Shown piece by piece: positions 15,397 to 24,637 of a DNA stretch of 64,000 nucleotides. This DNA is from Streptomyces bikiniensis (GTDB lineage: Bacteria; Actinomycetota; Actinomycetes; Streptomycetales; Streptomycetaceae). Position 1 is the first letter of the stretch. Each line of letters starts with the position of its first letter. Both the position numbers and the translations under genes were made by a program. A model generated the notes under the pieces. The model made no database searches and was not told where the DNA came from. It saw only the letters and a list, made by a program, of their open reading frames with translations. The DNA is taken from NCBI GenBank assembly GCA_000716465.1, contig JNWL01000001.1, positions 1 through 64,000 of the forward strand. The letters run 5' to 3'.

Positions 15397-16652
15397 ACTG
15401 CCCCCACGCCGCCGCAGCACAGGCCGCCGCCCAGGGCGGCGGGACCGTCGTCATCGACCCGATGGTCCAGGACCTGGACGGAGAGACGGCACGGCTGCGC
15501 GACGCGGGACCGCTGGCCCGGATCGACCTGCTCGGGGTGCCCGCCTGGGCCGTCACCCGGCACGCCGACGCCCGGCGGCTCCTGGTCGACCCCCGGCTCG
15601 TGAAGGACCTGAACGCCTGGGGCCTGTGGCGCAGCGGCGAGGTCACGCACGCCTGGCCGCTCATCGGGATGATCGACGCCGGGCGCTCCATGTTCACCGT
15701 CGACGGCGCCGAGCACCGCCGGCTGCGGGCCAAGACCTCCCAGGCGCTCACCCCCCGCCGCCTGGAGGCGGTACGCCCCGACATCGAGAGGTTCACCGCC
15801 GAACTCCTCGACGCCCTGGAGGAGGCCGGGCGGGACGGGGCCGTCGTCGACCTCAAGTCCGTGTTCGCGCAGCCGCTGCCCATGAAGGTCGTCGGCATGC
15901 TGATGGGCGTCGACCCCGCCGCGAACGCCATGCTCACCCGGCAGTACAAGAAGTTCTTCTCGATGCTCACCCCGCAGGACGAGCGCCTCGCCCTCCTCGC
16001 CGACCTGGACGTCTTCTACGCCGGTCTCGTCCGCGAGAAGACCGCGCGGCCCACCGACGACCTGACCTCCGCGCTCATCCTCGCCGACGAGGGCGGCGAG
16101 CCGCTGACCGAGGAGGAGGTCATCGGCAACCTCAAGGCGATGGTCGCCGCCGGGCACGAGACCACGATCGGGCTCATCCTCAACGCCGTACGGGCCCTCC
16201 TCGCCCACCCCGACCAGCTGAAGTCGGTCCTGGACGGGGAGGTCTCCTGGGAGGCCGTCATCGAGGAGACCCTGCGGTGGGACACCCCCACCACCCACCT
16301 GCTCATGCGGTTCGCCACCGAGGACATCGAGGTCGGCGGCGGCGTCGTCGCCGAGGGCGAGGGCGTGGTCATCTCCTACCGGGCGATCGGCCGCGACCCC
16401 GAGCAGCACGGCCCCGACGCCGACGCGTTCGACATCACCAGGGCCGCCCCGATCCGGCACATGACCTTCGGGCACGGCCCGCACATCTGCCCCGGCGCGG
16501 CCCTCTCCCGCGTCGAGGCCGGGATCGCCCTGCCCGCCCTCTTCGCCCGCTTCCCCGGGCTGCGGCTCGCGGTGCCGGACTCCGACATCCGCAAGCTCCC
16601 CGTCATGACGCAGAACGACATGGAGGCGTTCCCCGTCCTCCTCGGCGCCTGA
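15393..16652 (+). CDS. cytochrome P450, CYP154-like
   Basis: Complete 419-residue P450. Canonical features: I-helix MVAAGHETTIGL, K-helix IEETLRWDTP with intact ExxR, and the haem-binding MTFGHGPHICPGAALSRVEA. The C-terminus DIRKLPVMTQNDMEAFPVLL fits the CYP154 branch. CYP154 enzymes hydroxylate macrolides, flavonoids or steroids in vitro, but the natural substrate here cannot be read. It has AGGAG seven bases before the GTG and is coupled to the ExxR-less P450 by a four-base overlap, implying equal production. No ferredoxin or reductase gene is next to the pair, so redox partners must come from elsewhere. Confidence 0.94.
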   Translation: MNCPHAAAAQAAAQGGGTVVIDPMVQDLDGETARLRDAGPLARIDLLGVPAWAVTRHADARRLLVDPRLVKDLNAWGLWRSGEVTHAWPLIGMIDAGRSMFTVDGAEHRRLRAKTSQALTPRRLEAVRPDIERFTAELLDALEEAGRDGAVVDLKSVFAQPLPMKVVGMLMGVDPAANAMLTRQYKKFFSMLTPQDERLALLADLDVFYAGLVREKTARPTDDLTSALILADEGGEPLTEEEVIGNLKAMVAAGHETTIGLILNAVRALLAHPDQLKSVLDGEVSWEAVIEETLRWDTPTTHLLMRFATEDIEVGGGVVAEGEGVVISYRAIGRDPEQHGPDADAFDITRAAPIRHMTFGHGPHICPGAALSRVEAGIALPALFARFPGLRLAVPDSDIRKLPVMTQNDMEAFPVLLGA

Positions 16653-16706
16653 CGTCCTCCTGGCACCGGGCGCCCGACACCCGGGGCCGAGAGGCCCCGG
16701 GCCCGC

Positions 16707-18947
16707 TCAGCGCCCCGCCGGTGTCCAGTGCGGCCGTCCGTCCAGGCCCATCACCACGACCCCGTCCGCGCCCGCGTCCGGCGCCCCCGCGAACAGGAAC
16801 CGGTCCAGCGTCCACGCCGGCCGCGTCCCGGTTCCCTTCTTCCCCGTGCCCGCCCCGCCGTGCGACGCCGTCGCCAGGAAGCCGGTGCGGGAGCGGACCG
16901 CCAGGAGGCCGTCGCCGCCGCTCACCGGGCCGAAGCCCGCGACCCCGGTGCCCGGCAGCTCCGTGAACGGGGAGACCGGGGCCGTACCCGAGAAGTCGGC
17001 GCTCCGCAGGTCGCCGGAGGCGGGCTTGCGGAACCACAGCCGCACCCCGTCGCCGTGCGGCGTCGCGCTCAGCGCCAGCGTCGTCTGCGGCAGACCGGTC
17101 CGGGCCAGGCCCGTCAGCGGCCCGCCGGGGCGCTGCTGCGCCCAGGCCAGCACGGTCTTCGCGGTGCTCGCGAAGACGTACGCCCGCCCGCTCGCGTCCG
17201 TCGCCGCCACCGGGTCGCCGATCACGTTCACACCGCCCAGGACGCGCCACGGCCCCCACGCGCCGCCGGCGCGCTGCTCCCGGAAGGTGAGGACGCGGCG
17301 GCTGTCCCGCACGGCCAGGACCGCCCTGCCGTCGGCGCCCACGGCCACGGCGGGCGCGCTGATGTCCGAGGCGCCCGAGGCGTCGTTCCGCTCGGGGGTG
17401 CCGAGCGGGCGCCACGGACCGAAGCCGCCGCCCGGCGCGGTCTGGGTCGTGCTCACCACCTCCCGGCGGTAGTCCTTCAGGACCGTCCGGGTGCCGTAGA
17501 CGGAGATGCGGCCGTCGGGCAGGCTCACGGAGGTGATCCCGCTGTCGATGCCGTCGCCGGGCAGCAGCTCCGGGCCCCGCCACACGTCGGCGTCCGCCTC
17601 CTTCCGCCAGACCGCGAGGTGCCCGTCGAGGACGGAGAAGGCCCGCAGGGCGCCGTCCGGCTCCCGCCGCACCCAGGAGGTGGAGGTGTTCCGGGCGTAC
17701 CGGACGGTCTGCGCCCAGCCCCGTCCGGCGGGCCGCGCGGCCACCTTCAGGTCGCCGCAGCCCGCGAGGGGCCCGCAGTCCCTGACCCCGTCCGTCCACG
17801 CGTACGTCTTCAGGGGCTTCAGCTTCGCGCCCGCCGTCTCGGGGTCCAGGGTGTGCGGCAGGGGGGTGGTCGGGTAGCCCAGGTAGTTCTGCACCACGAC
17901 GTGCGGCCGGCCGGGCCGCTTCGCGTACCGGGCCAGCGCCTCCTGCACGAACCGGGCGCCGTACAGGTGGTCCTGGTGGTCCCGGTACACCCCCGTCTTC
18001 GGGTACGTGCCGGGGGTCGGGTCCTGCATCCGCACGAAGGTCGGCCGGAAGCGTTCCAGGAGCCCGGTCACCGTCGCGACGACCTGCTCCCCGGTGTACG
18101 TGAAGTCGGCGGAGACCGGGGTGCCGGCGGACAGCTGGGAGCCGAGCGCGGGCACACGGCCGTGCCAGAGGCCGTTGAGGCTGTGCGGGCGGTCGCCGAT
18201 GATGGAACCGGCCTCGCGCATCTGCAACCACACCAGCTTGACGTGCGGCTTCGCCCGCAGGGTGTCCATCTCGGCCCAGGCGCCGCCGGCCGTGGAGATC
18301 GCGATCCGGTCCCAGGGGCTGGTCCTGCTGCCCGTCGCCATCTCGGCGTACGCGGCGCGGATGCCGTTCTGCCGGGCCTCGGCGTAGCCCGCCTTGTCGG
18401 CGGCGGTCCCGGCGGCGTCGCCCGGGCGCGCGTTGACGCCGTCCGACTCGCCCGCCGTGAGGTAGACGGAGGCCAGCGGGACGGTGGACTGGAGCGACTG
18501 GGATATGTCCGGGTTCATGAAGAACAGGTCGTCGTCCGGGTGCGCGACGACCTGCACCACCGAGGCCGGGGACGGCGGAGCCGGTACGGGCTTCGCCGCC
18601 GTACGGTCCGCGGGCTCCGCGGCCGGATCCGGCTCCCGGACCGGTCCGCCTCCCGAGAGCCGCGCGGCCGCCTTCGACTCCGAGGCCCCTCCCGGCCCGG
18701 CGTCCCCTCCCGGCCGCGCGCCCCCTTCCGGGGCGGCGTCCCCCGCCGGGTGCACGGCCGTCCCGGACCGGGGGGCCGGCCGCGCGTCCGCCGCCGCGTG
18801 CGCCGCCCCTCCCTCCGGCGCGTCCGCCACCGAGAGGACCACGGTGAGGGCGCCGCCCACCAGGGCGGCCGTGACCACGGTCACGGCGGTCCCGCGGCGG
18901 GGGGCGAGGTCGGAACGGCGGGGGCGGCGGCGGAGGCGGACGGGCAT
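16707..18947 (-). CDS. exported PIG-L family deacetylase with C-terminal beta-propeller-like domain
   Basis: Large exported protein of 746 residues. An Arg-rich start (MPVRLRRRPRRSDLAPRRG) and one hydrophobic segment (about 24-45) give a signal anchor, followed by an Ala/Gly/Pro-rich linker. The PIG-L (LmbE-like) zinc deacetylase domain begins with VVQVVAHPDDDLFFMNPD (HPDDD metal motif) and continues through TAGESDG and YRDHQDHLYGARFV. The remaining ~350 residues are repeated blades such as GGGFGPWRPLGTPE and GGAWGPWRVLGG, a PLL/lectin-type propeller that likely binds sugar. PIG-L enzymes remove N-acetyl groups from amino sugars, so a cell-surface or extracellular glycan substrate is likely. 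Single-gene unit on the reverse strand. Confidence 0.9.
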   Translation of the reverse strand: MPVRLRRRPRRSDLAPRRGTAVTVVTAALVGGALTVVLSVADAPEGGAAHAAADARPAPRSGTAVHPAGDAAPEGGARPGGDAGPGGASESKAAARLSGGGPVREPDPAAEPADRTAAKPVPAPPSPASVVQVVAHPDDDLFFMNPDISQSLQSTVPLASVYLTAGESDGVNARPGDAAGTAADKAGYAEARQNGIRAAYAEMATGSRTSPWDRIAISTAGGAWAEMDTLRAKPHVKLVWLQMREAGSIIGDRPHSLNGLWHGRVPALGSQLSAGTPVSADFTYTGEQVVATVTGLLERFRPTFVRMQDPTPGTYPKTGVYRDHQDHLYGARFVQEALARYAKRPGRPHVVVQNYLGYPTTPLPHTLDPETAGAKLKPLKTYAWTDGVRDCGPLAGCGDLKVAARPAGRGWAQTVRYARNTSTSWVRREPDGALRAFSVLDGHLAVWRKEADADVWRGPELLPGDGIDSGITSVSLPDGRISVYGTRTVLKDYRREVVSTTQTAPGGGFGPWRPLGTPERNDASGASDISAPAVAVGADGRAVLAVRDSRRVLTFREQRAGGAWGPWRVLGGVNVIGDPVAATDASGRAYVFASTAKTVLAWAQQRPGGPLTGLARTGLPQTTLALSATPHGDGVRLWFRKPASGDLRSADFSGTAPVSPFTELPGTGVAGFGPVSGGDGLLAVRSRTGFLATASHGGAGTGKKGTGTRPAWTLDRFLFAGAPDAGADGVVVMGLDGRPHWTPAGR

Positions 18948-19180
18948 GGGTCGGTGACGTGCTTTCGGATCGAACGGACGGGCGGATCTCACGTCGGCAA
19001 GACGGACTTTCAAGAAATACGGTTCATCGAGCCGGAAAGGCGACCAATGTGCGGGATGTCACGTGTGATCCGCTATGAACCGAAGGTCTGCGGGCCCCCG
19101 CGCCCCGCGCCGGATAGGCTCGGACCCCCGGGCCCGCCCAGGCCCGGACGCGCGCGGACGTGCTCGGAGGGAGCGGCGGA

Positions 19181-22168
19181 ATGACGGTGCCGGGACGCAG
19201 GAGCAGTACGTTCTCCCGTCTGCTGCGACACGGGTTCACCGACCCCTCGGGGGCCGAACGGCTCCTGGACGTGCCCGAGCTGTCCGAGCTGCGCGGCGAC
19301 TCCGTCCTCCTCGACGCCCTCGGCGCCACCGCCGACCCCGACCTCGCCCTGCGCGGCCTGGTCCGCCTGGTCGAGGCGCAGCCCGAGGCCGAGCGGCAGC
19401 GGTTCACCACCACGCTGCTCTCCGCCAAGCCCTTCCGGGACCGGCTCCTCGGGGTGCTCGGCGCCTCCGAGGCGCTCGCCGACCACCTGGCCCGCCACCC
19501 CCGCGACTGGGAGACCCTCGTCACGTACGAGGCGGCCGACCTGCACCCGGGGGTCGCGGAGTTCGAGCGGGGGCTCGCCGACGCGACCGACCCGGTCGCG
19601 CTGCGGGTCGCCTACCGCCGCTGTCTGCTCGCCATAGCGGCCCGCGACGTGTGCGGCACCACCGACGTCGCCCAGGCCGCCGCCGAGCTGGCCGACCTGG
19701 CGACGGCGACCCTCCGCGCCGCGCTCGCCATCGCCGAGGCCGCCGCGCCCGACGACGCCGACCAGTGCCGGCTCGCGGTGATCGCGATGGGCAAGTGCGG
19801 CGGCCACGAGCTGAACTACGTCTCCGACGTGGACGTGATCTTCGTCGGGGAGCCGGCCGACGGCGCCGACGAGGGCAAGGCGATCCAGGCCGCGACCCGG
19901 CTCGCCTCCCACCTGATGCGGATCTGCTCCGAGACCACCGTCGAGGGCACCATCTGGCCGGTCGACGCCAACCTGCGCCCGGAGGGCCGCAACGGCCCCC
20001 TCGTCCGCACCCTCTCCTCCCACCTCGCCTACTACCAGCGCTGGGCGAAGACCTGGGAGTTCCAGGCGCTCCTCAAGGCGCGCGCGGTCGCCGGCGACCA
20101 GGAGCTCGGCGACCGGTACATCGAGGCCGTCTCCCCGCTCGTCTGGCAGGCCGCCGAGCGCGAGAACTTCGTCCCCGACGTGCAGCGGATGCGCCGCCGG
20201 GTGGTCGACAACATCCCGGCCGCCCAGATCGACCGCGAACTGAAGCTCGGCCCCGGGGGCCTGCGGGACGTCGAGTTCGCCGTCCAGCTCCTCCAGCTCG
20301 TGCACGGCCGCAGCGACGCCACCCTGCACAGCGGCGCCACCCTCGACGCGCTCGCGGCCCTCGCCGCCGGCGGCTACGTCGGCCGGGCCGACGCGGCCCA
20401 GCTGGACGAGGCGTACCGCTTCCTGCGGGCCATGGAGCACCGCATCCAGCTCCACCGGCTGCGCCGCACCCACCTCGTCCCCGAGGACGAGACCGACCTG
20501 CGCCGCCTCGCCCGCTCGCTCGGCCTGCGCACCGACCCGGTCGCCTCGCTCACCAAGGAGTGGCGGCGCCACGCGGCCGTCGTCCGGCGTCTGCACGAGA
20601 AGATCTTCTACCGCCCGCTGCTCGACGCCGTCGCCCAGCTCGCCCCCGGCGAGACCCGCCTCAGCCCCAAGGCGGCCGGGCAGCGGCTCGAAGCGCTGGG
20701 GTACGCGGACCCCGCCGCCGCCCTGCGCCACCTGGAGGCGCTGTCCTCCGGGGTCAGCCGGAAGGCCGCGATCCAGCGGACCCTGCTGCCGGTGCTGCTC
20801 GGCTGGTTCGCGGACTCGGCCGACCCGGACGCCGGACTCCTCGGCTTCCGCAAGGTCTCCGACGCCCTCGGCAAGACCCCCTGGTACCTGCGGCTGCTCC
20901 GCGACGAGGGCGCCGCCGCCGAGAACCTCGCCCGGGTCCTCTCCGCCGGACGGCTCGCCCCCGACCTGCTGCTCCGCGCCCCCGAGGCGGTCGCGCTCCT
21001 CGGCGACCCGGAGGGACTGAAGCCCCGCGACCGGGACCACCTGGAACAGGAGGTCCTGGCGGCGGTCAGGCGCGCGGACGACGCCGAGCAGGCGGTCGCG
21101 GCGGCGCGCGGGGTGCGCCGCCGGGAGCTGTTCCGTACCGCCGCGGCCGACCTCATCGGCTCGTACGGCACCGAGGACAGCCCCCGCGAGCCCGACCCGG
21201 GCGCACTGGTCGACCGGGTGGGGGAGGCCGTCACCGACCTCAACGCGGCCACGCTCGCGGGCGCGCTGCGGGCCGCCGTGCGCGCCGAGTGGGGCGAGGA
21301 GCTGCCGACCCGGTTCGCGGTCATCGGCATGGGCCGCTTCGGCGGCCACGAGGTGGGGTACGGCTCCGACGCCGACGTCCTCTTCGTGCACGAGCCGCGC
21401 GAGGGCGTGGACGAACAGGAGGCGGCCCGGGCCGCGAACCGGGTGGTCACCGAGATGCGCCGGCTCCTCCAGCTCCCCACCGCCGACCCGCCGCTGCTCA
21501 TCGACGCGGACCTCAGGCCGGAGGGCAAGAGCGGCCCCATGGTCCGCACCCTGAAGTCGTACGCCGCCTACTACCGCCGCTGGTCGCTCGTCTGGGAGAG
21601 CCAGGCGCTGCTGCGCGCCGAGCACATGGCGGGCGACCGGGACCTGGGCGAGGAGTTCATCGAGCTGATCGACCCGCTGCGCTACCCGGCCGAGGGGCTG
21701 GGGGAGGACGCGGTCCGCGAGATCCGCCGCCTCAAGGCCCGGATGGAGTCCGAACGCCTGCCGCGCGGCGCCGATCCGACGCTCCACGCCAAGCTGGGGC
21801 GCGGCGGTCTGAGCGACGTCGAGTGGACGGTCCAGCTGCTCCAGATGCGGCACGGCTGGGCCGAGCCGGGGCTGCGGACGACCCGTACCCGCGAGGCGCT
21901 GGCCGCCGCCCACGCGGCCGGGCTCGTCCCCACCGAGGAGGCGCAGACCCTGGACGAGGCGTGGGTCCTCGCCACCCGCGTCCGCAACGCGGTGATGCTG
22001 GTGCGCGGCCGCCCCGGCGACACCTTCCCCTCCGAGCCGCGCGAACTCGCGGCGGTGGCGCGGTACCTGGGGTACGAGTCGGGCCACGTCGGCGAGATGG
22101 TGGACGACTACCGGCGGATCACCCGCCGGGCCCGCGCGGTCGTGGAGGAGCTGTTCTACGGGGCGTGA
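19181..22168 (+). CDS. glnE: bifunctional glutamine synthetase adenylyltransferase/deadenylase
   Basis: Cytoplasmic regulator of GlnA, 995 residues, which attaches AMP to the GlnA tyrosine and removes it again. The two nucleotidyltransferase domains are both intact: N-terminal adenylyl-removing domain with AVIAMGKCGGHELNYVSDVD, and C-terminal adenylyl-transfer domain with VIGMGRFGGHEVGYGSDADV, each with G-G-x-E and D-x-D. Accessory segments such as NLRPEGRNGPLVRT and LRPEGKSGPMVRTLKSYA are conserved. ATG 19181 follows GGAGGGAGCGG; a GTG 21 bases upstream is possible. Its target GlnA (Tyr402) is encoded about 35 kb away in this window. In streptomycetes control by a PII signal differs from enterics. 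Confidence 0.97.
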   Translation: MTVPGRRSSTFSRLLRHGFTDPSGAERLLDVPELSELRGDSVLLDALGATADPDLALRGLVRLVEAQPEAERQRFTTTLLSAKPFRDRLLGVLGASEALADHLARHPRDWETLVTYEAADLHPGVAEFERGLADATDPVALRVAYRRCLLAIAARDVCGTTDVAQAAAELADLATATLRAALAIAEAAAPDDADQCRLAVIAMGKCGGHELNYVSDVDVIFVGEPADGADEGKAIQAATRLASHLMRICSETTVEGTIWPVDANLRPEGRNGPLVRTLSSHLAYYQRWAKTWEFQALLKARAVAGDQELGDRYIEAVSPLVWQAAERENFVPDVQRMRRRVVDNIPAAQIDRELKLGPGGLRDVEFAVQLLQLVHGRSDATLHSGATLDALAALAAGGYVGRADAAQLDEAYRFLRAMEHRIQLHRLRRTHLVPEDETDLRRLARSLGLRTDPVASLTKEWRRHAAVVRRLHEKIFYRPLLDAVAQLAPGETRLSPKAAGQRLEALGYADPAAALRHLEALSSGVSRKAAIQRTLLPVLLGWFADSADPDAGLLGFRKVSDALGKTPWYLRLLRDEGAAAENLARVLSAGRLAPDLLLRAPEAVALLGDPEGLKPRDRDHLEQEVLAAVRRADDAEQAVAAARGVRRRELFRTAAADLIGSYGTEDSPREPDPGALVDRVGEAVTDLNAATLAGALRAAVRAEWGEELPTRFAVIGMGRFGGHEVGYGSDADVLFVHEPREGVDEQEAARAANRVVTEMRRLLQLPTADPPLLIDADLRPEGKSGPMVRTLKSYAAYYRRWSLVWESQALLRAEHMAGDRDLGEEFIELIDPLRYPAEGLGEDAVREIRRLKARMESERLPRGADPTLHAKLGRGGLSDVEWTVQLLQMRHGWAEPGLRTTRTREALAAAHAAGLVPTEEAQTLDEAWVLATRVRNAVMLVRGRPGDTFPSEPRELAAVARYLGYESGHVGEMVDDYRRITRRARAVVEELFYGA

Positions 22169-22234
22169 CGCCCCCGGCGGGGGAGGGGCCGCCTTCCGTG
22201 GCGCGCGGGCCCGGCCCGCACCCCGACGAGGGCC

Positions 22235-22843
22235 CTACGGCGCGTCGAGCAGCGTCCGGACATGCGCCAGGTACCCCGTGAGCGCCAGCTCGAAGGCCTG
22301 GTTCGCGCGGCCCTCCGGGACCGCGTCCAGGGCGCGGGCCAGGCGGGGGGCGGCCGTCTCGTCGGCGAGCTCCCACATCGACTCGGGGGCGGCCAGGTCG
22401 AGGGCCGAGCCCAGGACGAGGTTCTCCAGGGCGATGATCACGGGCATCACGTCGGACAGCGCGAAGCCAGCGTCGAGCAGCCGGCCGACGGCCTTCTCGT
22501 ACTGGGCGAGGACCTCGGGCGCGCGCACCGGCGAGGTGGTGAGGAGCGGGATCGCGCGCGGGTGGGCGGCGAAGGCGGCCCGGTAGGAGCGGGCCCAGGC
22601 GACGAGGGCCGTGTCCCAGGGCTCCAGGTCGAGGGTCCCGCCGTCGATGCCGGAGGCCACCCGCTCGCGCAGGAGTTCCACGATCCCGTCCCGCCCGTCC
22701 ACGTGGTGGTAGACGGAGGCCGTCCGGACCCCGAGCCGCTTCGCGATCTGCGGGACGCTGAACTCGCCCTGCTCGTCCACGACCTCCAGCGCCGTGGTGG
22801 CGATGCGCTCCCGGTCGAGGAGGGGTCTGCGCGGCCGGCCCAT
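22235..22843 (-). CDS. TetR family repressor of the adjacent permease operon
   Basis: A 202-residue TetR protein. The N-terminal HTH is ATTALEVVDEQGEFSVPQIA then KRLGVRTASVYHHVDGRDGI. The C-terminal part (PWDTALVAWARSYRAAFAAH, PRAIPLLTT) matches the TetR_C group that responds to small organic effectors. It is divergent from the APC permease with 159 bases between starts, and that gap holds a 21-bp near-perfect palindrome, so it most likely represses permease and amidohydrolase as well as itself. The inducer may be an amide or amino compound imported by the permease (inference). Confidence 0.9.
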   Translation of the reverse strand: MGRPRRPLLDRERIATTALEVVDEQGEFSVPQIAKRLGVRTASVYHHVDGRDGIVELLRERVASGIDGGTLDLEPWDTALVAWARSYRAAFAAHPRAIPLLTTSPVRAPEVLAQYEKAVGRLLDAGFALSDVMPVIIALENLVLGSALDLAAPESMWELADETAAPRLARALDAVPEGRANQAFELALTGYLAHVRTLLDAP

Positions 22844-22923
22844 GGGGCGTCACTTCCTGTCCGGGTTCCCGTCGGATTCCCGCCGGGTCTTCCCGAACGG
22901 TCGGAGCCGAGGCTACATTGCGC

Positions 22924-22944
22924 AAACCGAAAGCCTTTAGGTTT
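22924..22944. promoter_or_regulatory. palindromic operator between TetR and APC permease genes
   Basis: AAACC-g-AAAG-c-CTTT-a-GGTTT: both arms complementary except for the g/a pair and the central base. It starts 80 bases after the TetR start codon on one side and 59 bases before the permease ATG. TACATT at 22913-22918, just before it, could be a -10 element. Confidence 0.7.
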
Positions 22945-23002
22945 ACGTCCGGCCGGACATCCCGACACCCCTGCCACCGCCACCGGAAGGCCCTCCCCAG
23001 CC

Positions 23003-24637
23003 ATGTCCGCACCCGCCCCCGACGCGCCCCCGGGACTGAGAACCGGCACCCTCACCACCGCCGACGTCTCGTTCTTCGTCGTCTCCGCCGCCGCCCCCCT
23101 CACCGTCATGGCCGGCGTCGCCCCCGTCGCCATCCTGCTCGGCGGCGTCGGCGCCCCCGTCGGCTACCTCCTGGCCGGTCTCACCCTCACCGTCTTCGCC
23201 GTCGGCTTCACCGCCATGAGCCGCCACGTCCGCAGCGCGGGCGCCTTCTACGCGTACATCGCGCGCGGCCTCGGCACCCCGATCGGCATCGCCGCCGCCC
23301 TCGTCGCCATGCTCGGCTACAACGGCATGGAGATCGGGGTGTACGGACTCCTCGGCTCCGCCACCTCGGACACCGCCGCCGCCCTCGGCCACGACGTCCC
23401 CTGGCTGCCCGTCTCCCTCGCCGGCCTCCTCCTGATCTGGTACGGCGGCCACCGCTCCATCGACTTCGGCGCCAAGGTCCTCGGCGTCCTCCTCGTCGCC
23501 GAGACCGGCATCCTCGTCCTCCTCGCCGGCGGCGTCCTCCTCGACGGCGGGGCCCACGGGCTCTCCCTCGGCGGCCTCGCCCCCGCCCACGTCCTCACCG
23601 GCGGCACCGCCGCCGTCCTGGCCTTCGCCTTCGCCGCCTTCACCGGCTTCGAGTCCACCGTCATCTACCGGCGCGAGGCCCGGGACCCCGCCCGCACCAT
23701 CCCCCGCGCCACCTACATCGCGGTCGCCTTCCTGGGCCTCTTCTACTCCTTCGTCGTCTGGACCGTGATCCAGGCCTTCGGCGAGGACGAGGTGGTCCGG
23801 GCGGCCGCCGACGACCCCGGCGGCCTCTTCTTCGCCGCCATCACCACCTACGTCGGGTCCTGGGCTGCCGACCTGATGCACGTCCTCATCGTCACCAGCG
23901 TCCTGGCCTCCCTGCTCGCCTTCCACAACGCCATCAACCGCTACACCCTCGCCCTCGCCGAGGAGGGCGTCCTGCCGAAGGCCCTCGGCCGCATCCACCC
24001 CCGCCACCGCTCCCCGTACGTCGCCGGGGCCGCCCAGACCGTGCTCGGCGCGCTCGTGGTCCTCGGCTTCGCGCTCGCCGGCGCCGACCCGTACCAGCAG
24101 CTCCTGCTCTGGGTGAACACCCCCGGGATGCTGGGCCTGATGCTCCTCCAGCTCCTCGCGGCGCTCGCGGTGCCGTTCTTCTTCCGCCGGATCCGGCACG
24201 ACGAGGGCGTCCTGCGCACGGTCGTCGCCCCCGTCACCGCCTTCGTCCTGCTCGCCGCCGCGATCGGCCTCGTCGCCGCCCACGTCGACCTCTTCACCGG
24301 CGCCCCGCCCGCCGTCAACGCGGTCCTGCTCTCCGCCACCCCCGCCGTCTTCCTCCTCGGGCTCCTCCTGGCGTACCGGCTCCGCCGCACCCGCCCCGAG
24401 GTCTACGCCCGCTTCGCCGCCGAGCCGCCCGAACCGTCCGAGCCGTCCGAGCCGATCGAGCCGCTCGCATCGCCCGCACCGTCCGAGTCGCCCGCACCGC
24501 CCGAGCCGTCTGCACCGTCCGCACCGTCCGCACCTGGAGAGTCCCCGTGTCCGCACCCGACCTCGTCCTCGTCAACGCCCGCGTCCGCGACCCCGGACCG
24601 ACCGGCCGCACCGCTGTCGCCGTCCGCGACGGACTGA
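23003..24637 (+). CDS. APC superfamily amino acid/amine permease
   Basis: Integral membrane transporter of 544 residues with twelve predicted helices over about residues 20-465. APC hallmarks: SFFVVSAAAPLTVMAGVAPV in helix 1, FYAYIARGLGTPIGIAAALV, and AFAAFTGFESTVIYRREARD in helix 6. The substrate is probably an amino acid or amine. The C-terminal ~75 residues are a Pro/Ser/Glu repeat tail (EPSEPSEPIEP...) encoded by slippage-prone GCCGTCCGA-like units. That tail overlaps the start of the amidohydrolase by 91 bases, which is unusual; a frame change in the repeat may have removed an earlier stop. Permease and amidohydrolase probably form one operon under the divergent TetR. Confidence 0.9.
   Translation: MSAPAPDAPPGLRTGTLTTADVSFFVVSAAAPLTVMAGVAPVAILLGGVGAPVGYLLAGLTLTVFAVGFTAMSRHVRSAGAFYAYIARGLGTPIGIAAALVAMLGYNGMEIGVYGLLGSATSDTAAALGHDVPWLPVSLAGLLLIWYGGHRSIDFGAKVLGVLLVAETGILVLLAGGVLLDGGAHGLSLGGLAPAHVLTGGTAAVLAFAFAAFTGFESTVIYRREARDPARTIPRATYIAVAFLGLFYSFVVWTVIQAFGEDEVVRAAADDPGGLFFAAITTYVGSWAADLMHVLIVTSVLASLLAFHNAINRYTLALAEEGVLPKALGRIHPRHRSPYVAGAAQTVLGALVVLGFALAGADPYQQLLLWVNTPGMLGLMLLQLLAALAVPFFFRRIRHDEGVLRTVVAPVTAFVLLAAAIGLVAAHVDLFTGAPPAVNAVLLSATPAVFLLGLLLAYRLRRTRPEVYARFAAEPPEPSEPSEPIEPLASPAPSESPAPPEPSAPSAPSAPGESPCPHPTSSSSTPASATPDRPAAPLSPSATD

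Noticed and set aside
19075..22281. 1068-codon frame overlapping glnE on the same strand
   Set aside because: Arg/Pro-rich translation typical of the second frame of a GC-rich gene.
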